Positions 8,152 to 16,946 of a DNA stretch of 64,000 bases are shown in pieces. The position numbers and the translations under genes are program-made. This DNA comes from Anaerolineae bacterium (GTDB lineage Bacteria; Chloroflexota; Anaerolineae; Anaerolineales; UBA4823), in contig QOQU01000001.1 of the NCBI GenBank assembly GCA_003327455.1, forward strand, positions 1-64,000. The letters run 5' to 3'. The stretch's first letter is position 1. Every line of letters starts with the position of its first letter. The notes under the pieces were generated by a model. It made no database searches, was not told the origin of the DNA, and saw nothing but the letters and a program-made list of their open reading frames with translations.

Positions 8152-8355
8152 ATGACCAATCTCTCCCTAACCGAAGAACAGCTTAAAGCACTCTTCAAAC
8201 AGGCCTTGCTGGAACTTCTCGAAGAGAAGCGATCCCTGTTTACCGCCATACTGGAGGAAGCCCTGGAAGAAATCAGCCTGGCGAATGCCATTCGTCAGGG
8301 TCGCAAGAACGATTTCGTCAGCCGGGACGAAATTTCTTCGCGCCAAAAAAGTTGA
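8152..8355 (+). CDS. Small helical antitoxin-like protein, orphan
   Basis: 67 residues, mostly charged helices: LTEEQLKALFKQALLELLEEKRSLFTAILEEALEEISLANAIRQG, ending VSRDEISS. The layout (helical N-terminus, long acidic helix, LANAIRQG, then a short SRDE tail) matches small putative antitoxins that in cyanobacteria and Chloroflexota often precede a RelE/ParE toxin. No toxin follows it here; the next gene is a lipoprotein. It may be a remnant, or act in trans. TATACT at 8125-8130 is a possible -10. Confidence 0.55.
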   Translation: MTNLSLTEEQLKALFKQALLELLEEKRSLFTAILEEALEEISLANAIRQGRKNDFVSRDEISSRQKS

Positions 8356-8491
8356 CAAGCTTGGCGCGATTTGCTAAGATACAAGAAACGCCATTCCGCA
8401 AAGGCGCTTGGGGGGGGCAAACGAAGAAGATTCAGTGCATCCCCTTTCTCTAAACGCATAAGCACGTTCGTTTATTAATGTGGAGGGAACA

Positions 8492-9334
8492 ATGAAAAAG
8501 TGGTTTTTTATCCTTGTGGCGGTTCTCTGGATGCTGAGTTCCTCTTGCGCTTTTCTCCAGAGGGCTTTATCGCCCACTCCGACAGATTCATCCTCGCTAG
8601 AAGCAACGATTACTGCCCTTTCCCTACTGCTCACTCAACCGGCCGACACTGCCACGCCTCTTCCAACCAACACCCCTAAACCCACCGCAACGCCCACCCC
8701 AGACGTTAAGGCAACCCGCCTCGCCAAAACAGCCACCCGCCAGGCAAACCTCACCCAAACTGCCCAACCCATGGCTGAGATTGTCAATTTCCTTGTCAGA
8801 GAAGGGGCTCTGGCTTCTGCGAATGGCACCTTTCGCTCCTTCGACACGTTTATCCAGTCCTGGGCAAAGCTGGATTGGTATCAGTACTGGTATCAAGGGG
8901 AGACCAAATATGCCGATTTTGTCCTCAGCATGGATATCGAGATGATGTCGGCAAGCGATAAAGCCAACTGGCACCATGCCGGCTGTGGGATTGTCTTTCG
9001 GCATGTAGATAATGATAACCACTTGTTCCTGATCATTGCCCAAAATGGGAGAATGTCCTTGCGAAAGCGGATCAAAGATGAAGTGTACATCATCCGCGAC
9101 TCCACCTCCTATGGGTCAAGCGTGCCGGTTGAAAAGGTCCATCTGGACATGGTTGTGCAAGGGATGGAAGTAACCTTATTTGCTGATGGGGTGCAAATCC
9201 TGCAGGCGCGTGATCCTTTGCTGGGTTCAACCTTCCGCGAGGGCAGGCTGGCATTTTCGGTGATGTCAGGCACCAATAAGAGCTACGGCACGCGCTGTGA
9301 AATGAATAATATCTGGATGTGGGTGCTGAAGTAG
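8492..9334 (+). CDS. Exported lipoprotein with lectin-like C-terminal domain
   Basis: 280 residues. MKKWFFILVAVLWMLSSSC is a lipoprotein signal with lipobox LSSSC. Residues about 45-75 are a Thr/Pro spacer (TPLPTNTPKPTATPTPD). The C-terminal 180 residues resemble a concanavalin A-like fold as in 3-keto-disaccharide hydrolase/LamG domains: YADFVLSMDIEMMS, GCGIVFRHVDNDNHLFLII, then VEVTLFADG-like MEVTLFADGVQIL and GRLAFSVMSGT. It probably binds carbohydrate at the surface; no catalytic residues are evident. GGAGGG at 8482-8487 fixes ATG 8492 over GTG 8480. It converges on the next gene with a 21-base gap. Confidence 0.68.
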   Translation: MKKWFFILVAVLWMLSSSCAFLQRALSPTPTDSSSLEATITALSLLLTQPADTATPLPTNTPKPTATPTPDVKATRLAKTATRQANLTQTAQPMAEIVNFLVREGALASANGTFRSFDTFIQSWAKLDWYQYWYQGETKYADFVLSMDIEMMSASDKANWHHAGCGIVFRHVDNDNHLFLIIAQNGRMSLRKRIKDEVYIIRDSTSYGSSVPVEKVHLDMVVQGMEVTLFADGVQILQARDPLLGSTFREGRLAFSVMSGTNKSYGTRCEMNNIWMWVLK

Positions 9335-9355
9335 AAAAACTGCGGCGATCCACCC

Positions 9356-10075
9356 CTAATCAGCAGCAGAAAGCTGTTTCTTCCCCAACGCTTTCTCGTC
9401 CAGGAACGCCTGCAGGCGGCGATAGAGACCTTCGGGCAGCTTTGTCCCTTTCTGGGGAATGACGCGCTTGAGTTGGTCGGCTTTGACCACCGGCACAGAC
9501 GTTTCTTCCACTTCAAGGACGCAGCGAGGATGGGTAAAGACGACCACGGCCTGGATCGGGATTGCCTCGCCACCCTCAATTTTCTGACTCAGTTCGCGCT
9601 GTAGAAACCCCTGGGCGGAAAGGGCAGCCTTGATCGGGTCGCCCAAATGCTCTTCCACAATATAGCGCAGGGCACGACCCAGGCGCATAAATTCCTTCCA
9701 GCGTCCGTTTTTATACACAAAGCGCCCTTCTAAGTTGACCGTTTCCAACACGGTCAGCCCAAAAGGCGTCAGGAGCAGATGATCGGCTGCCTTGTGGGCA
9801 TAATGGTAAAGCCGATAGCTGTTGCTCAGGCTCTTTAATTCCTCATCCAGCACCATCTCGGGACGCGGTTTGCGCACCCAGCGATTGGCAAAGTAAATGC
9901 CCACCATGGCGGTGAACAGACCCACGACCATCAAGATCGAAGCCAGCAACTGGCTGCGCGGCAAGAAATAGGGCAAAAGAGTGGCAGCCAGGAGGGTGAG
10001 CAAGCCACTCAGGCTGGCGAGATTGGCAAAGCGCGCACGCCTTGCCACCTTACGCGCATCCAGGATCGCTTTCAT
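9356..10075 (-). CDS. NERD-domain membrane protein
   Basis: 239 residues. Two membrane helices at about 20-42 and 44-64 are followed by a NERD-type domain: a motif around DHLLLTPFGLTVLETVNLEG, then YKNGRWKEFMRLGRALRYIVE and a later VVVFTHPRCVLEV. NERD (nuclease-related) domains share a fold with restriction-like nucleases; most have no proven activity. The start overlaps the end of the FGGY kinase gene (ATGA), so it is the last gene of a leftward unit of kinase, nucleotidyltransferase and phosphoesterase. This pairing is unusual and hard to explain from the kinase alone. Confidence 0.7.
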   Translation of the reverse strand: MKAILDARKVARRARFANLASLSGLLTLLAATLLPYFLPRSQLLASILMVVGLFTAMVGIYFANRWVRKPRPEMVLDEELKSLSNSYRLYHYAHKAADHLLLTPFGLTVLETVNLEGRFVYKNGRWKEFMRLGRALRYIVEEHLGDPIKAALSAQGFLQRELSQKIEGGEAIPIQAVVVFTHPRCVLEVEETSVPVVKADQLKRVIPQKGTKLPEGLYRRLQAFLDEKALGKKQLSAAD

Positions 10076-11607
10076 GGAATCTGGTACATGCGGCGGTAAA
10101 TCGGCGCCAGGGCGGTGTAGAGCTCGCGATACTCATGATACAGATCGGTATAGCGCGCCTGCAACTCCCGATTCGGCTCAACCACGCGCCGAATGCCGAT
10201 CAGATCATCCATATCATCCACACTGGCGTAAATGCCCATGCCCACGGCGACCACCAGGGCAGCTGCCATCGCTCCGGCTTCCAGAGGATGCTCGACGATG
10301 TGCAAGGGGTGACCGGTGACATCGCTGATAATCTGCGGCCAGACCTCACTGCGGCAACCGCCGCCGATGGCATTAATGGCATCGAATTCAAAGCCCAATC
10401 TGTTTAAGGCTTCGCAAATCCAGCGGATATGATAGGCAACCCCTTCCATCACGGCGCGGGTGAAGTGGGCGCGTTGATGCCCCATCTGCACCCCAATGAA
10501 GCCGCCTCGCGCGTAATGGTCGAGCACCGGCGCCCGCTCGCCGGAGAGCCAGGGCAGGAAAATCAGCTTATCCGAACCGGGCGGCACTTCGCCAGCCAGT
10601 TTGCTCAGGAGCGTATAGGTCGATTCCCCTTCGGCACGCGCTTGTTCGGATTCAGCCTGGAAGAAAACATCGCGGAACCACATCAAGGCGCCGCCGCCGG
10701 TTTCCATCTCGCCGGCGATGACCCACTTCTGCGGGTGATAGTGGCTCAAGCCCCAAAAAGGCTTTTCGGGGTCATTGCGGAACTGGTCGGCCGAGATGCC
10801 CACCCAGGTCGCTGTGCCAATACACAGATGGGCTTTGCCAACGCGATTTGCCCCGGCTCCCGATTGAGCTGCCGAGACATCCCCGCCGGCGTTGACGACC
10901 GGTGTGCCGGGCAGCAAACCGGTCAAACGGGCGGCTTCTTCGGTCACCTCGCCGATGACTTCTGTGCAGGGCAAGGCAGGCGGCAATTTTTCCAGCGGAA
11001 TGCCCAGCAAATCGCAGGCTTCCTTCGACCAGGTGCGCTTGTGCGGATCGAAAAGAAAATAGCACGAAGCCCCGACCCAATCGGTAACCACCTTGCCGGT
11101 CAACTTAAACAGAATGTACTCTTTACAATCGAACAGATAAGCTGTCCGCTCCCAGATGTCCGGACGCTCTTCTTTAATCCACAGGATTTTGGGCGGCACA
11201 TCTTTGGCGGTCGGGATGTTGCCGGTATATTGAAAGAGTTTTTTGGGGGTATCGCCTTCCATCAAGCGGTCAGCCTGAGGCACGCTGCGCAAATCCAGCC
11301 AGCTCAGCATGGGCAGCAGCGGTCGGCAATGCTCATCAACCGGCAGGGTGTTGAACATCTGCGCCGAAATGCCCACCCCCAAAATTTCGGCTGGATCGAT
11401 GCCCGATTCCTGAATGACCTTGCGGGTGGTCGTCGCCACCGTTTGCCAGAGCTCTTCGGGGTCTTGTTCCACCCAATCGGGTTTCGGGTAATACAAACCA
11501 TAGTCCTGATAGACGGAGTGAATCACCACCCCGCGCAGGTCGGTCAGCACCGCCTTATCGCCGCCGGTGCCCGTATCGTGTGCCAGGATATATTTCTTTT
11601 CTGCCAT
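10072..11607 (-). CDS. FGGY-family carbohydrate kinase (xylulokinase-like)
   Basis: 511 residues, full length. FGGY kinases phosphorylate sugars or polyols with ATP. Seen are the N-terminal phosphate loop ILAHDTGTGGDKAVLTD, WVEQDPEELWQ, the substrate-side TDWVGASCYFLFD, the FGGY-C nucleotide region GGDVSAAQSGAG and NAIGGGCRSEVWPQIISDV, and the closing EAGAMAAALVVAVGMG. The closest named family is xylulokinase, but the substrate cannot be read from sequence. ATG 11607 is preferred to GTG 11616 because AGGTGA precedes it and it does not overlap the upstream stop. Confidence 0.85.
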   Translation of the reverse strand: MAEKKYILAHDTGTGGDKAVLTDLRGVVIHSVYQDYGLYYPKPDWVEQDPEELWQTVATTTRKVIQESGIDPAEILGVGISAQMFNTLPVDEHCRPLLPMLSWLDLRSVPQADRLMEGDTPKKLFQYTGNIPTAKDVPPKILWIKEERPDIWERTAYLFDCKEYILFKLTGKVVTDWVGASCYFLFDPHKRTWSKEACDLLGIPLEKLPPALPCTEVIGEVTEEAARLTGLLPGTPVVNAGGDVSAAQSGAGANRVGKAHLCIGTATWVGISADQFRNDPEKPFWGLSHYHPQKWVIAGEMETGGGALMWFRDVFFQAESEQARAEGESTYTLLSKLAGEVPPGSDKLIFLPWLSGERAPVLDHYARGGFIGVQMGHQRAHFTRAVMEGVAYHIRWICEALNRLGFEFDAINAIGGGCRSEVWPQIISDVTGHPLHIVEHPLEAGAMAAALVVAVGMGIYASVDDMDDLIGIRRVVEPNRELQARYTDLYHEYRELYTALAPIYRRMYQIP

Positions 11608-11612
11608 GTTTT

Positions 11613-12395
11613 TCACCTGTGCATGAGTTCTTCAACGTCTTTATACCATTTGATGCGCTCCCCGACTGCGCCGCGCAGTTTCCACTTGCGGGTTTTGGGC
11701 TCGGCTTCGATCATTTCCTGCAGTTTCTGGATGCGCTGGCGTACAATCCGACGGTCTTCGTCCGTCAAGCGTCCATAGCGGTCTAATTCCTCATCGACCA
11801 GTTTCAGGTTCGCTGTGACCGTGCGCCAGAAGCCCCAGTCGTTGGCAAGGATTTTGGCGATCAATGCCCCATTGATGGTTTCATGGTCATGATCGCCTAC
11901 CTCATGTTCGCGCAACAACATGATCGTATCAATCAGGTCTTTCTCGTTGATCTGCACAATTTGCATCTTCTCCAGCAGCAGTTCCGCCAGCGGCAGGGTG
12001 AGTGTTTCGACCTCCAGGCGACCGACGAAATCGATCACATGGCAGAAATCGAGCCTGTTAAAGAAGATATCGATATGACGTCCATAGATTGGGTCGTGAA
12101 AGAGCAAACGCGACTCACTGAAGAGCTGGGTAACTGCCTTATCTTCTTCATACCCCAACTCCGCCATCAACCGGGAAATATCCTTGAAAAACCTCGGATA
12201 GGAGGCAAAGTCGATATCGGTAAATTTGCGCCCCAACTCATCCTGGATATAGCCATATTGCGGACAATGGGTGCGAAACGCCAGCGCGCCGATCAGGCGC
12301 AGGATCATGTGCCGGTTTTCAGGCTGAGCGAGCGCATCCAGAATCCGGGTGCGTTCGGTGTAGAAATCTTCTTGTATTTCTCCATATTTACCCAT
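11613..12395 (-). CDS. Nucleotidyltransferase-like protein of the FGGY kinase cluster
   Basis: 260 residues. The segment GRKFTDIDFASYPRFFKDIS, with HIDIFFNRLDFCHVIDF later, resembles the nucleotidyltransferase fold of the AbiEii/COG4914 kind: an acidic DID-type pair, then a second acid on a strand. The C-terminal half is charged and helical and predicts a coiled region. The true substrate is unknown. ATG 12395 is chosen because AGAGGA precedes it at the right distance; upstream in-frame ATGs overlap the phosphoesterase gene. It lies 5 bases before the kinase start and 11 bases after the phosphoesterase stop. Confidence 0.58.
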   Translation of the reverse strand: MGKYGEIQEDFYTERTRILDALAQPENRHMILRLIGALAFRTHCPQYGYIQDELGRKFTDIDFASYPRFFKDISRLMAELGYEEDKAVTQLFSESRLLFHDPIYGRHIDIFFNRLDFCHVIDFVGRLEVETLTLPLAELLLEKMQIVQINEKDLIDTIMLLREHEVGDHDHETINGALIAKILANDWGFWRTVTANLKLVDEELDRYGRLTDEDRRIVRQRIQKLQEMIEAEPKTRKWKLRGAVGERIKWYKDVEELMHR

Positions 12396-12406
12396 TGTCA
12401 TCCTCT

Positions 12407-13387
12407 TTAGCCGGAGATCAGCAGGTGACCTTTCACTTTTCCATCTTCCAGATTGATGATCGCAGCTTTCATAATTCCTTCGGCATACTCGCTGCCGGCG
12501 TTGATGCACAGCGTGCGCCCAATGCGGGCATGCCCCGGCGACTCATGGATATGACCGTGCAGGGTGAGCAAGGGCTGCACCTTTTCGATAAACTTGCGCA
12601 CGGCGATCGAACCGGCTGATTTCATGACCACCTGACCACCCTGGGTGACAATCTTCAAATCCTTATCCAGCTCCGGGCAGGTGTCCAAACCGGATTGATA
12701 CGGCGGAACATGCAAGACACAGATGGCGCGTTCGGGATTTTGGACCATCTCAGCCAGTTGATCGAGTTTCTTCTGGAGTTCATCCTCTTCGAGGTCTCTG
12801 GCGCACGCCCAGGGGGTCATATTGGCGTTGGAATTGCCATACAGCTCGTAGCCGCCGACGATTTCGAAACGACGCATGTCTGGGTTGTGGATGTGCTCAA
12901 AACCTTCAATTTCGGCATCGATCGAAGCGAGATCATCGTTGCCGGGCATGAAGTATAAGTGTTTGTTTTGGGGAGCCAATTTCTCTTCCGCCAGGATCAT
13001 CCACTCGCGCACCCGCTTGCACATCTCCTCTTCAAAGCGAGCATCCAGTTTGCGACGGTCCTTTTCCAGTTCATCGGCTTCATCCTTTTCGAGGACAACA
13101 GGATAAAAGCCGACATTGCTGATGGTGCGCTTGACCTTTTCGAGCTCTTCGGGCGTGCGGGCTTCTTCTCGCCGTCCGAAAAGGTAACCCACATATACGC
13201 CGTTTCCTTCATTGACTACCGGGATCATCGCCTTACCAGTAATGTCGCCACCGACAATCAGCACCTGCGCCTGATACTGACTGGCAGCATTCAGGAATTT
13301 GCGAAAGACCTGTTCGGAGCCGTGAAAATCCGATCCATATAAGATGCGCGTAATTTTCGAACCACCGATGATGTTGCTAAGTTTCAT
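12407..13387 (-). CDS. Calcineurin-like metallophosphoesterase
   Basis: 326 residues. Two-metal phosphoesterase motifs are in order: SDFHGS (DxH) at about 19, GGDITGK (GDxx) at about 46, PGNDD (GNDD) near 148, a histidine in VLHVPPY near 224, and the final LHGHIHESPG (GHxH) near 273. These proteins hydrolyse phosphomono- or diesters; the 80-residue insert between the second and third motifs is charged and helical. AAGGAG precedes ATG 13387. It is the first gene of the kinase cluster, and the repeat block at 13395-13955 separates it from the permease. Confidence 0.85.
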   Translation of the reverse strand: MKLSNIIGGSKITRILYGSDFHGSEQVFRKFLNAASQYQAQVLIVGGDITGKAMIPVVNEGNGVYVGYLFGRREEARTPEELEKVKRTISNVGFYPVVLEKDEADELEKDRRKLDARFEEEMCKRVREWMILAEEKLAPQNKHLYFMPGNDDLASIDAEIEGFEHIHNPDMRRFEIVGGYELYGNSNANMTPWACARDLEEDELQKKLDQLAEMVQNPERAICVLHVPPYQSGLDTCPELDKDLKIVTQGGQVVMKSAGSIAVRKFIEKVQPLLTLHGHIHESPGHARIGRTLCINAGSEYAEGIMKAAIINLEDGKVKGHLLISG

Positions 13388-13394
13388 TTTCTAC

Positions 13395-13955
13395 TCCTTG
13401 TCTCCCCTCACCCTACGGGCGAGGGGGTTGGGGGTCTCCCCTCGCCCTATGGGAGAGGGGTTGAGGGTGAGGGCTTGTGATGATGCCCGAGGTTTTATCC
13501 CTCACCCTGGCCCTCTCCCTAAGGAAGAGGGGACTCCATCTCCCCTCGCCCCCTTGGGGGAGAGGGGGCGGGGGTGAGGGCTTGTGAAGGTGCCCGAGGT
13601 TTTATCCCTCACCCTGGCCCTCTCCCTAAGGGAGAGGGAATTTGATCCACCTCATGGGCGGGGGTGAGGGTCTCTCCTCGCCCCATAGCAGAGGGGCTAG
13701 AGGTGAGGGGCGCCCCCCGCCGAGGCATCGGGGCGCTTTTGTCTTTATCCCTCATCCCCAACCCTTCTCCTTAGGGAGAAGGGAGTTTGACTCGCCTCGT
13801 GAGAGAGGGGGCGGGGGTGAGGGCTTGTGAAGGTGCCCGAGGTTTTATCCCTCACCCTGGCCCTCTCCCTAAGGGAGAGGGGACTCTATCTCCCCTCGCC
13901 CTTTGGGAGAGGGGGCGGGGGTGAGGGTCTCCCTCGCCCTACGGGGAGGGAATTC
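13395..13955. repeat. Block of G+C-rich hairpin repeats
   Basis: The whole 13388-13958 gap is made of repeats. A unit of about 65 bases beginning GAGGGCTTGTGAAGGTGCCC and ending in a CCCTCTCCCTAAGGGAGAGG hairpin occurs three times (about 13467, 13577 and 13819). Simpler units with the core CTCCCCTCGCCC and GGGGGTGAGGG fill the rest. A further strong hairpin, GCGCCCC with GGGGCGC and TTTT, lies at about 13709-13740. Reading frames across the block are a by-product of the repeat. Diverged single copies recur at 25323-25460, 29105-29187 and 38485-38528. Confidence 0.85.
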
Positions 13956-13958
13956 ACC

Positions 13959-15571
13959 CTAAACGGGCGGGATGGATTGGAAGGTCCAGTTGATATCGAT
14001 GCCTTCGTTCTTGAGCCGGTAGGCTCGCGCGGCATAGAACACAATCAGACCGCTGATGATGAACCCTGCCAGCGTACCCAGGGTGCCGATGCCAATCCGT
14101 CCGCCTACGGCTGGGAAGGCAAAGGAGGCGATGATCATCCACAGCAGGTAGGCAAGGGTAATGCCGCCTACGATGGTGATCACCGGCACATTACCGATCT
14201 TGCGGCGCACAAAGGCAGACGAGTTTTCGAACAGATCCGGCTTCAGGTATGGGAACAGGGTCATTGCCGTAACCGGCACCAGTTGCGTACAAACTGCGAA
14301 GAAGACGAAGTTCAACTGCGCGCCCATCACCCCACCCAGGGCAGCATCGATCACGCCGATCTCGGCGATGATGGTAATGATGGCGATGGCGACAATCGGG
14401 CTGTGCAGTTTGGGGTGAATGTAGCACACCTTCTCCGGAATCAAGCGGTCGAAGGACCAGGCGAAGATGATGCGGCTGCAGTAGAAGAAGTAGGTCTGCG
14501 CCAGGTTGATCAGGGTATAGACCCAGCCGATCAGGACGATGAGCAAGAGCGGGAAGCTGGGGCGCAGGATGGCGGCGTAGAAGATGATCCAAGGCATGGT
14601 CAGACCTTCATACCCCGACTGGCTCAGGTAACTTTCGGCAGCGATCCACTCCAGCGGCACCAGTCGTTGAAGCAATAAGGCGCCAACCACAAAGATCGCC
14701 CAGGTGACGATCAACGAAGACCAGCTCCGGCAATCAGGGTTGTTTCAGCCTGTTTGACTTCGCCGGCAAAGAAGGTGGGAATGTAGTAGCCGTAGAAAAT
14801 CCAGAAGCCCATGATGAGACCGGCCAGAGTCATTACGGCGACATTGGGATTGATGACCATGCCGTTCTGTTTGGCAAGCTCGATGCGGCTGGCATAACTG
14901 CCGGCGCCCATAAACTTATCCCAGGCGGCTGGAAAAGCATCCGGTGCAGCCGTGCCAAGCTGGAAGTAGATCACTACCCAGGCAAGCAAGCCGAGGAAGA
15001 AACCGACCTCCAGAATGCGCAAGATGGTGCGGGTGGGCAGGATCATCGTCACGAAGGTGATAATGGTGCAGATGGTGCCGATCACAATGATGCCGGTGGC
15101 GGATTGCGACCAGGCTGCAAAGTCCAAAAAGCCCTGGTTATTAAACACAATGCCCATGGTCTGCATCAAGGTCGGCAGGGCGCTGCTGGGGATCCAGGCG
15201 ATCAGCGCGCCGGCGACCATTGCGCTGAAGATGACCAGCGTCCAGCTTGCGGCAAAGGCCAGGGGGGCGCTCAGGGTGCGGCTGGCGAGGGTGTAGTCCG
15301 CAGCAGAACGCGGCATGGTTGCCCCAATGGCAGCGTAGGTATAGGCGTGGAATAAGCAGAGGATCATCGCCACCGTCAAAACGCCGATGATACTGCTGCC
15401 CGGCCAGACGCCCGCCACCCACGAATAGGGGATCAAGCCGGATGAGGACAGGCTGATACAGTGAACACCGAACACCATGGCACCAAAGACACCGATGGTG
15501 CGCACCAGCCCGGAGCTTTTGCGGGCATACAGGCGGCGATCACCGCTGATGGTTGTTTCAGCTTGTGCCAT
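13959..15571 (-). pseudogene. APC-superfamily permease split by a frameshift
   Basis: Two adjoining frames make one amino acid/polyamine/organocation permease of about 535 residues and 12 membrane helices. The first runs from ATG 15571 (GLVRTIGVFGAMVFGVHC) to TGA 14711-14713. The second continues from 14714 (LIVTWAIFVVGALL). The join reads IAG-AGLR-stop in one frame and SWSSLIVTW in the next. A single G restored to the GG pair at about 14727-14730 would give IAGSWSSLIVTW without a break. It is either a real mutation or a homopolymer sequencing error; no slippery heptamer supports programmed shifting. It follows the GntR gene by 137 bases and is likely its target. The substrate is unknown. Confidence 0.75.
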
Positions 15572-15708
15572 TTTTTGCCTCCTAAAAACTTAAGATAAGG
15601 TCTTGGTAGAAGGGTGTGCGACCTGCAGGGCAGACCGTGCACCTTCCCGGGTAATAAAGAAAGGTGAAAGCTGATTGCGAAGTTCTTTCTGCCGTTGGAT
15701 CCTCCTTT

Positions 15709-16503
15709 CTATTTCGAAGCCTGCGACGGCACCTCAGAAACGGAACGCTCGACCGGTTGAACCTCTGAGACAGGCGCTTCGAGGGTAACCTCCATGTGGA
15801 TGCGAGCAAAATCACTGCGCAAGAAATCCTGCGAATACTCAATGGGTTTGCCAGTGGCAGCGTTATACAGAACGCGTGAGAGCATCAATAAGGGAAAACC
15901 TTCCTCAACGCGAAGTTGTTTCGCAACAACATCGTTGGCCGCCACAGCTTCCACCGTTTGAGAAATGCGTTGCAGGTTTGCGCCATAAACGCCCACCAGC
16001 AAATCGAAAATGGGCGTTTTTTCCAGATCCCATTCTTCCAGGTTGGGGCAGCGGGAACAGGGAAAAAAAGCGCGTTCCAGGATAACTGGAACGCGGTTGG
16101 CAAAACGCAGGATCACCACCCGATAGAGAGGGTGCCCAATCTCGACTTCGAGTTGCTCGGCGAGACGGCGACTGGCAACCACTTCACTGAATTCGAGCAA
16201 CTGACTGGCAGTTGCCAGATTGCGGTCGCGCATGGCTTTGAGGTTGTTGATCAATTCGTGAGATTCGTAGGTAACGCGCGGCCTGGCGACATAGGTGCCG
16301 GAACCATGGCGGCGCTCCAACAGACCTTCGCTGACCAGTTCGGTCAGAGCTTTGCGCACCGTCATGCGACTGACGCCCAGTTCTTCGCTGAACTCGCGTT
16401 CGGATTGCAGCTTGCTCTCAGGAGGCAATTTGCCAGAGAGGATTAACTCGGCAATGTGTTCCTGAATTTGGACGTAGAGCGGTTTATTCAGTCCGCTGGT
16501 CAC
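15709..16503 (-). CDS. GntR-family regulator, HutC/UTRA type
   Basis: 264 residues. An N-terminal winged helix (about 5-75: PLYVQIQEHIAELILSGKL, then SEREFSEELGVSRMTVRKAL, then ERRHGSGTYVA) is followed by a UTRA effector domain (about 90-240, with VILRFANRVPVILERAFF and QTVEAVAANDVVAKQL). UTRA regulators respond to small metabolites, often phosphosugars or amino acids. Three repeats of AAGTGGTATA lie directly before its start, so it probably controls itself and the permease that follows. Confidence 0.9.
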   Translation of the reverse strand: MTSGLNKPLYVQIQEHIAELILSGKLPPESKLQSEREFSEELGVSRMTVRKALTELVSEGLLERRHGSGTYVARPRVTYESHELINNLKAMRDRNLATASQLLEFSEVVASRRLAEQLEVEIGHPLYRVVILRFANRVPVILERAFFPCSRCPNLEEWDLEKTPIFDLLVGVYGANLQRISQTVEAVAANDVVAKQLRVEEGFPLLMLSRVLYNAATGKPIEYSQDFLRSDFARIHMEVTLEAPVSEVQPVERSVSEVPSQASK

Positions 16504-16504
16504 T

Positions 16505-16514
16505 TATACCACTT
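16505..16514 (-). promoter_or_regulatory. GntR operator half-site (inverted copy)
   Basis: TATACCACTT is the reverse complement of AAGTGGTATA, the left half of the 18-base repeat upstream. It begins two bases before the regulator start codon. Confidence 0.45.
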
Positions 16515-16550
16515 CCTTTGATTTCGGCGTATTTTGTTCCCGCAGGAACA

Positions 16551-16568
16551 AAGTGGTATATGGTATAG
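16551..16568 (+). promoter_or_regulatory. Candidate GntR operator, copy 1
   Basis: AAGTGGTATATGGTATAG, an exact 18-base match to the copy at 16712-16729. GGTATA repeats are typical of GntR/UTRA operators. It lies 48 bases from the regulator start. Confidence 0.6.
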
Positions 16569-16711
16569 TTGGCTTTGCGTCGGTGCTAAAAAGGCTGATT
16601 AAAGGATATTTTACAGCAATTTTTATCAAAAATCAAGAGGAAAATGGCAAAAACATGGTCAAAACAGGCAATTATTTCCCACAGAGCCGGACTCATGCGC
16701 TCAATTGCCAA

Positions 16712-16729
16712 AAGTGGTATATGGTATAG
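16712..16729 (+). promoter_or_regulatory. Candidate GntR operator, copy 2
   Basis: Second exact copy of the 18-base AAGTGGTATATGGTATAG repeat, 161 bases from the first. Such spacing allows DNA looping. Apart from these sites the 16504-16946 gap shows no gene. Confidence 0.6.
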
Positions 16730-16946
16730 CAAGGGCTGTTGATCAAGCTTAACCTCTCAAACGGGCAGGATGAGCCAGGGACGAAATTGGCGGATTCCTC
16801 ACCATTGCGCCGATTAATTTCGCCCTTCGTCAACCCACCTCCGCTCATAGCCAGTGGAACGCTCTCCAGACACGCGTAAGTCTGCCTCTGCCAATCCAGG
16901 TGGAATAAAATTTTCGAGTAAAATACCTCTGGAATAAGGAGGTCGA

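Noticed and set aside
10429-11778. A 449-codon plus-strand frame opposite the FGGY kinase
   Set aside because: It is the antisense shadow of a strong kinase gene with all its motifs on the other strand.
13344-14678. Several plus-strand frames across and beyond the repeat block
   Set aside because: They are repeat translations or run antisense to the permease gene.
14711-14714. Programmed ribosomal frameshift in the permease
   Set aside because: No slippery heptamer or clear downstream structure; a lost G at the GG run is simpler.
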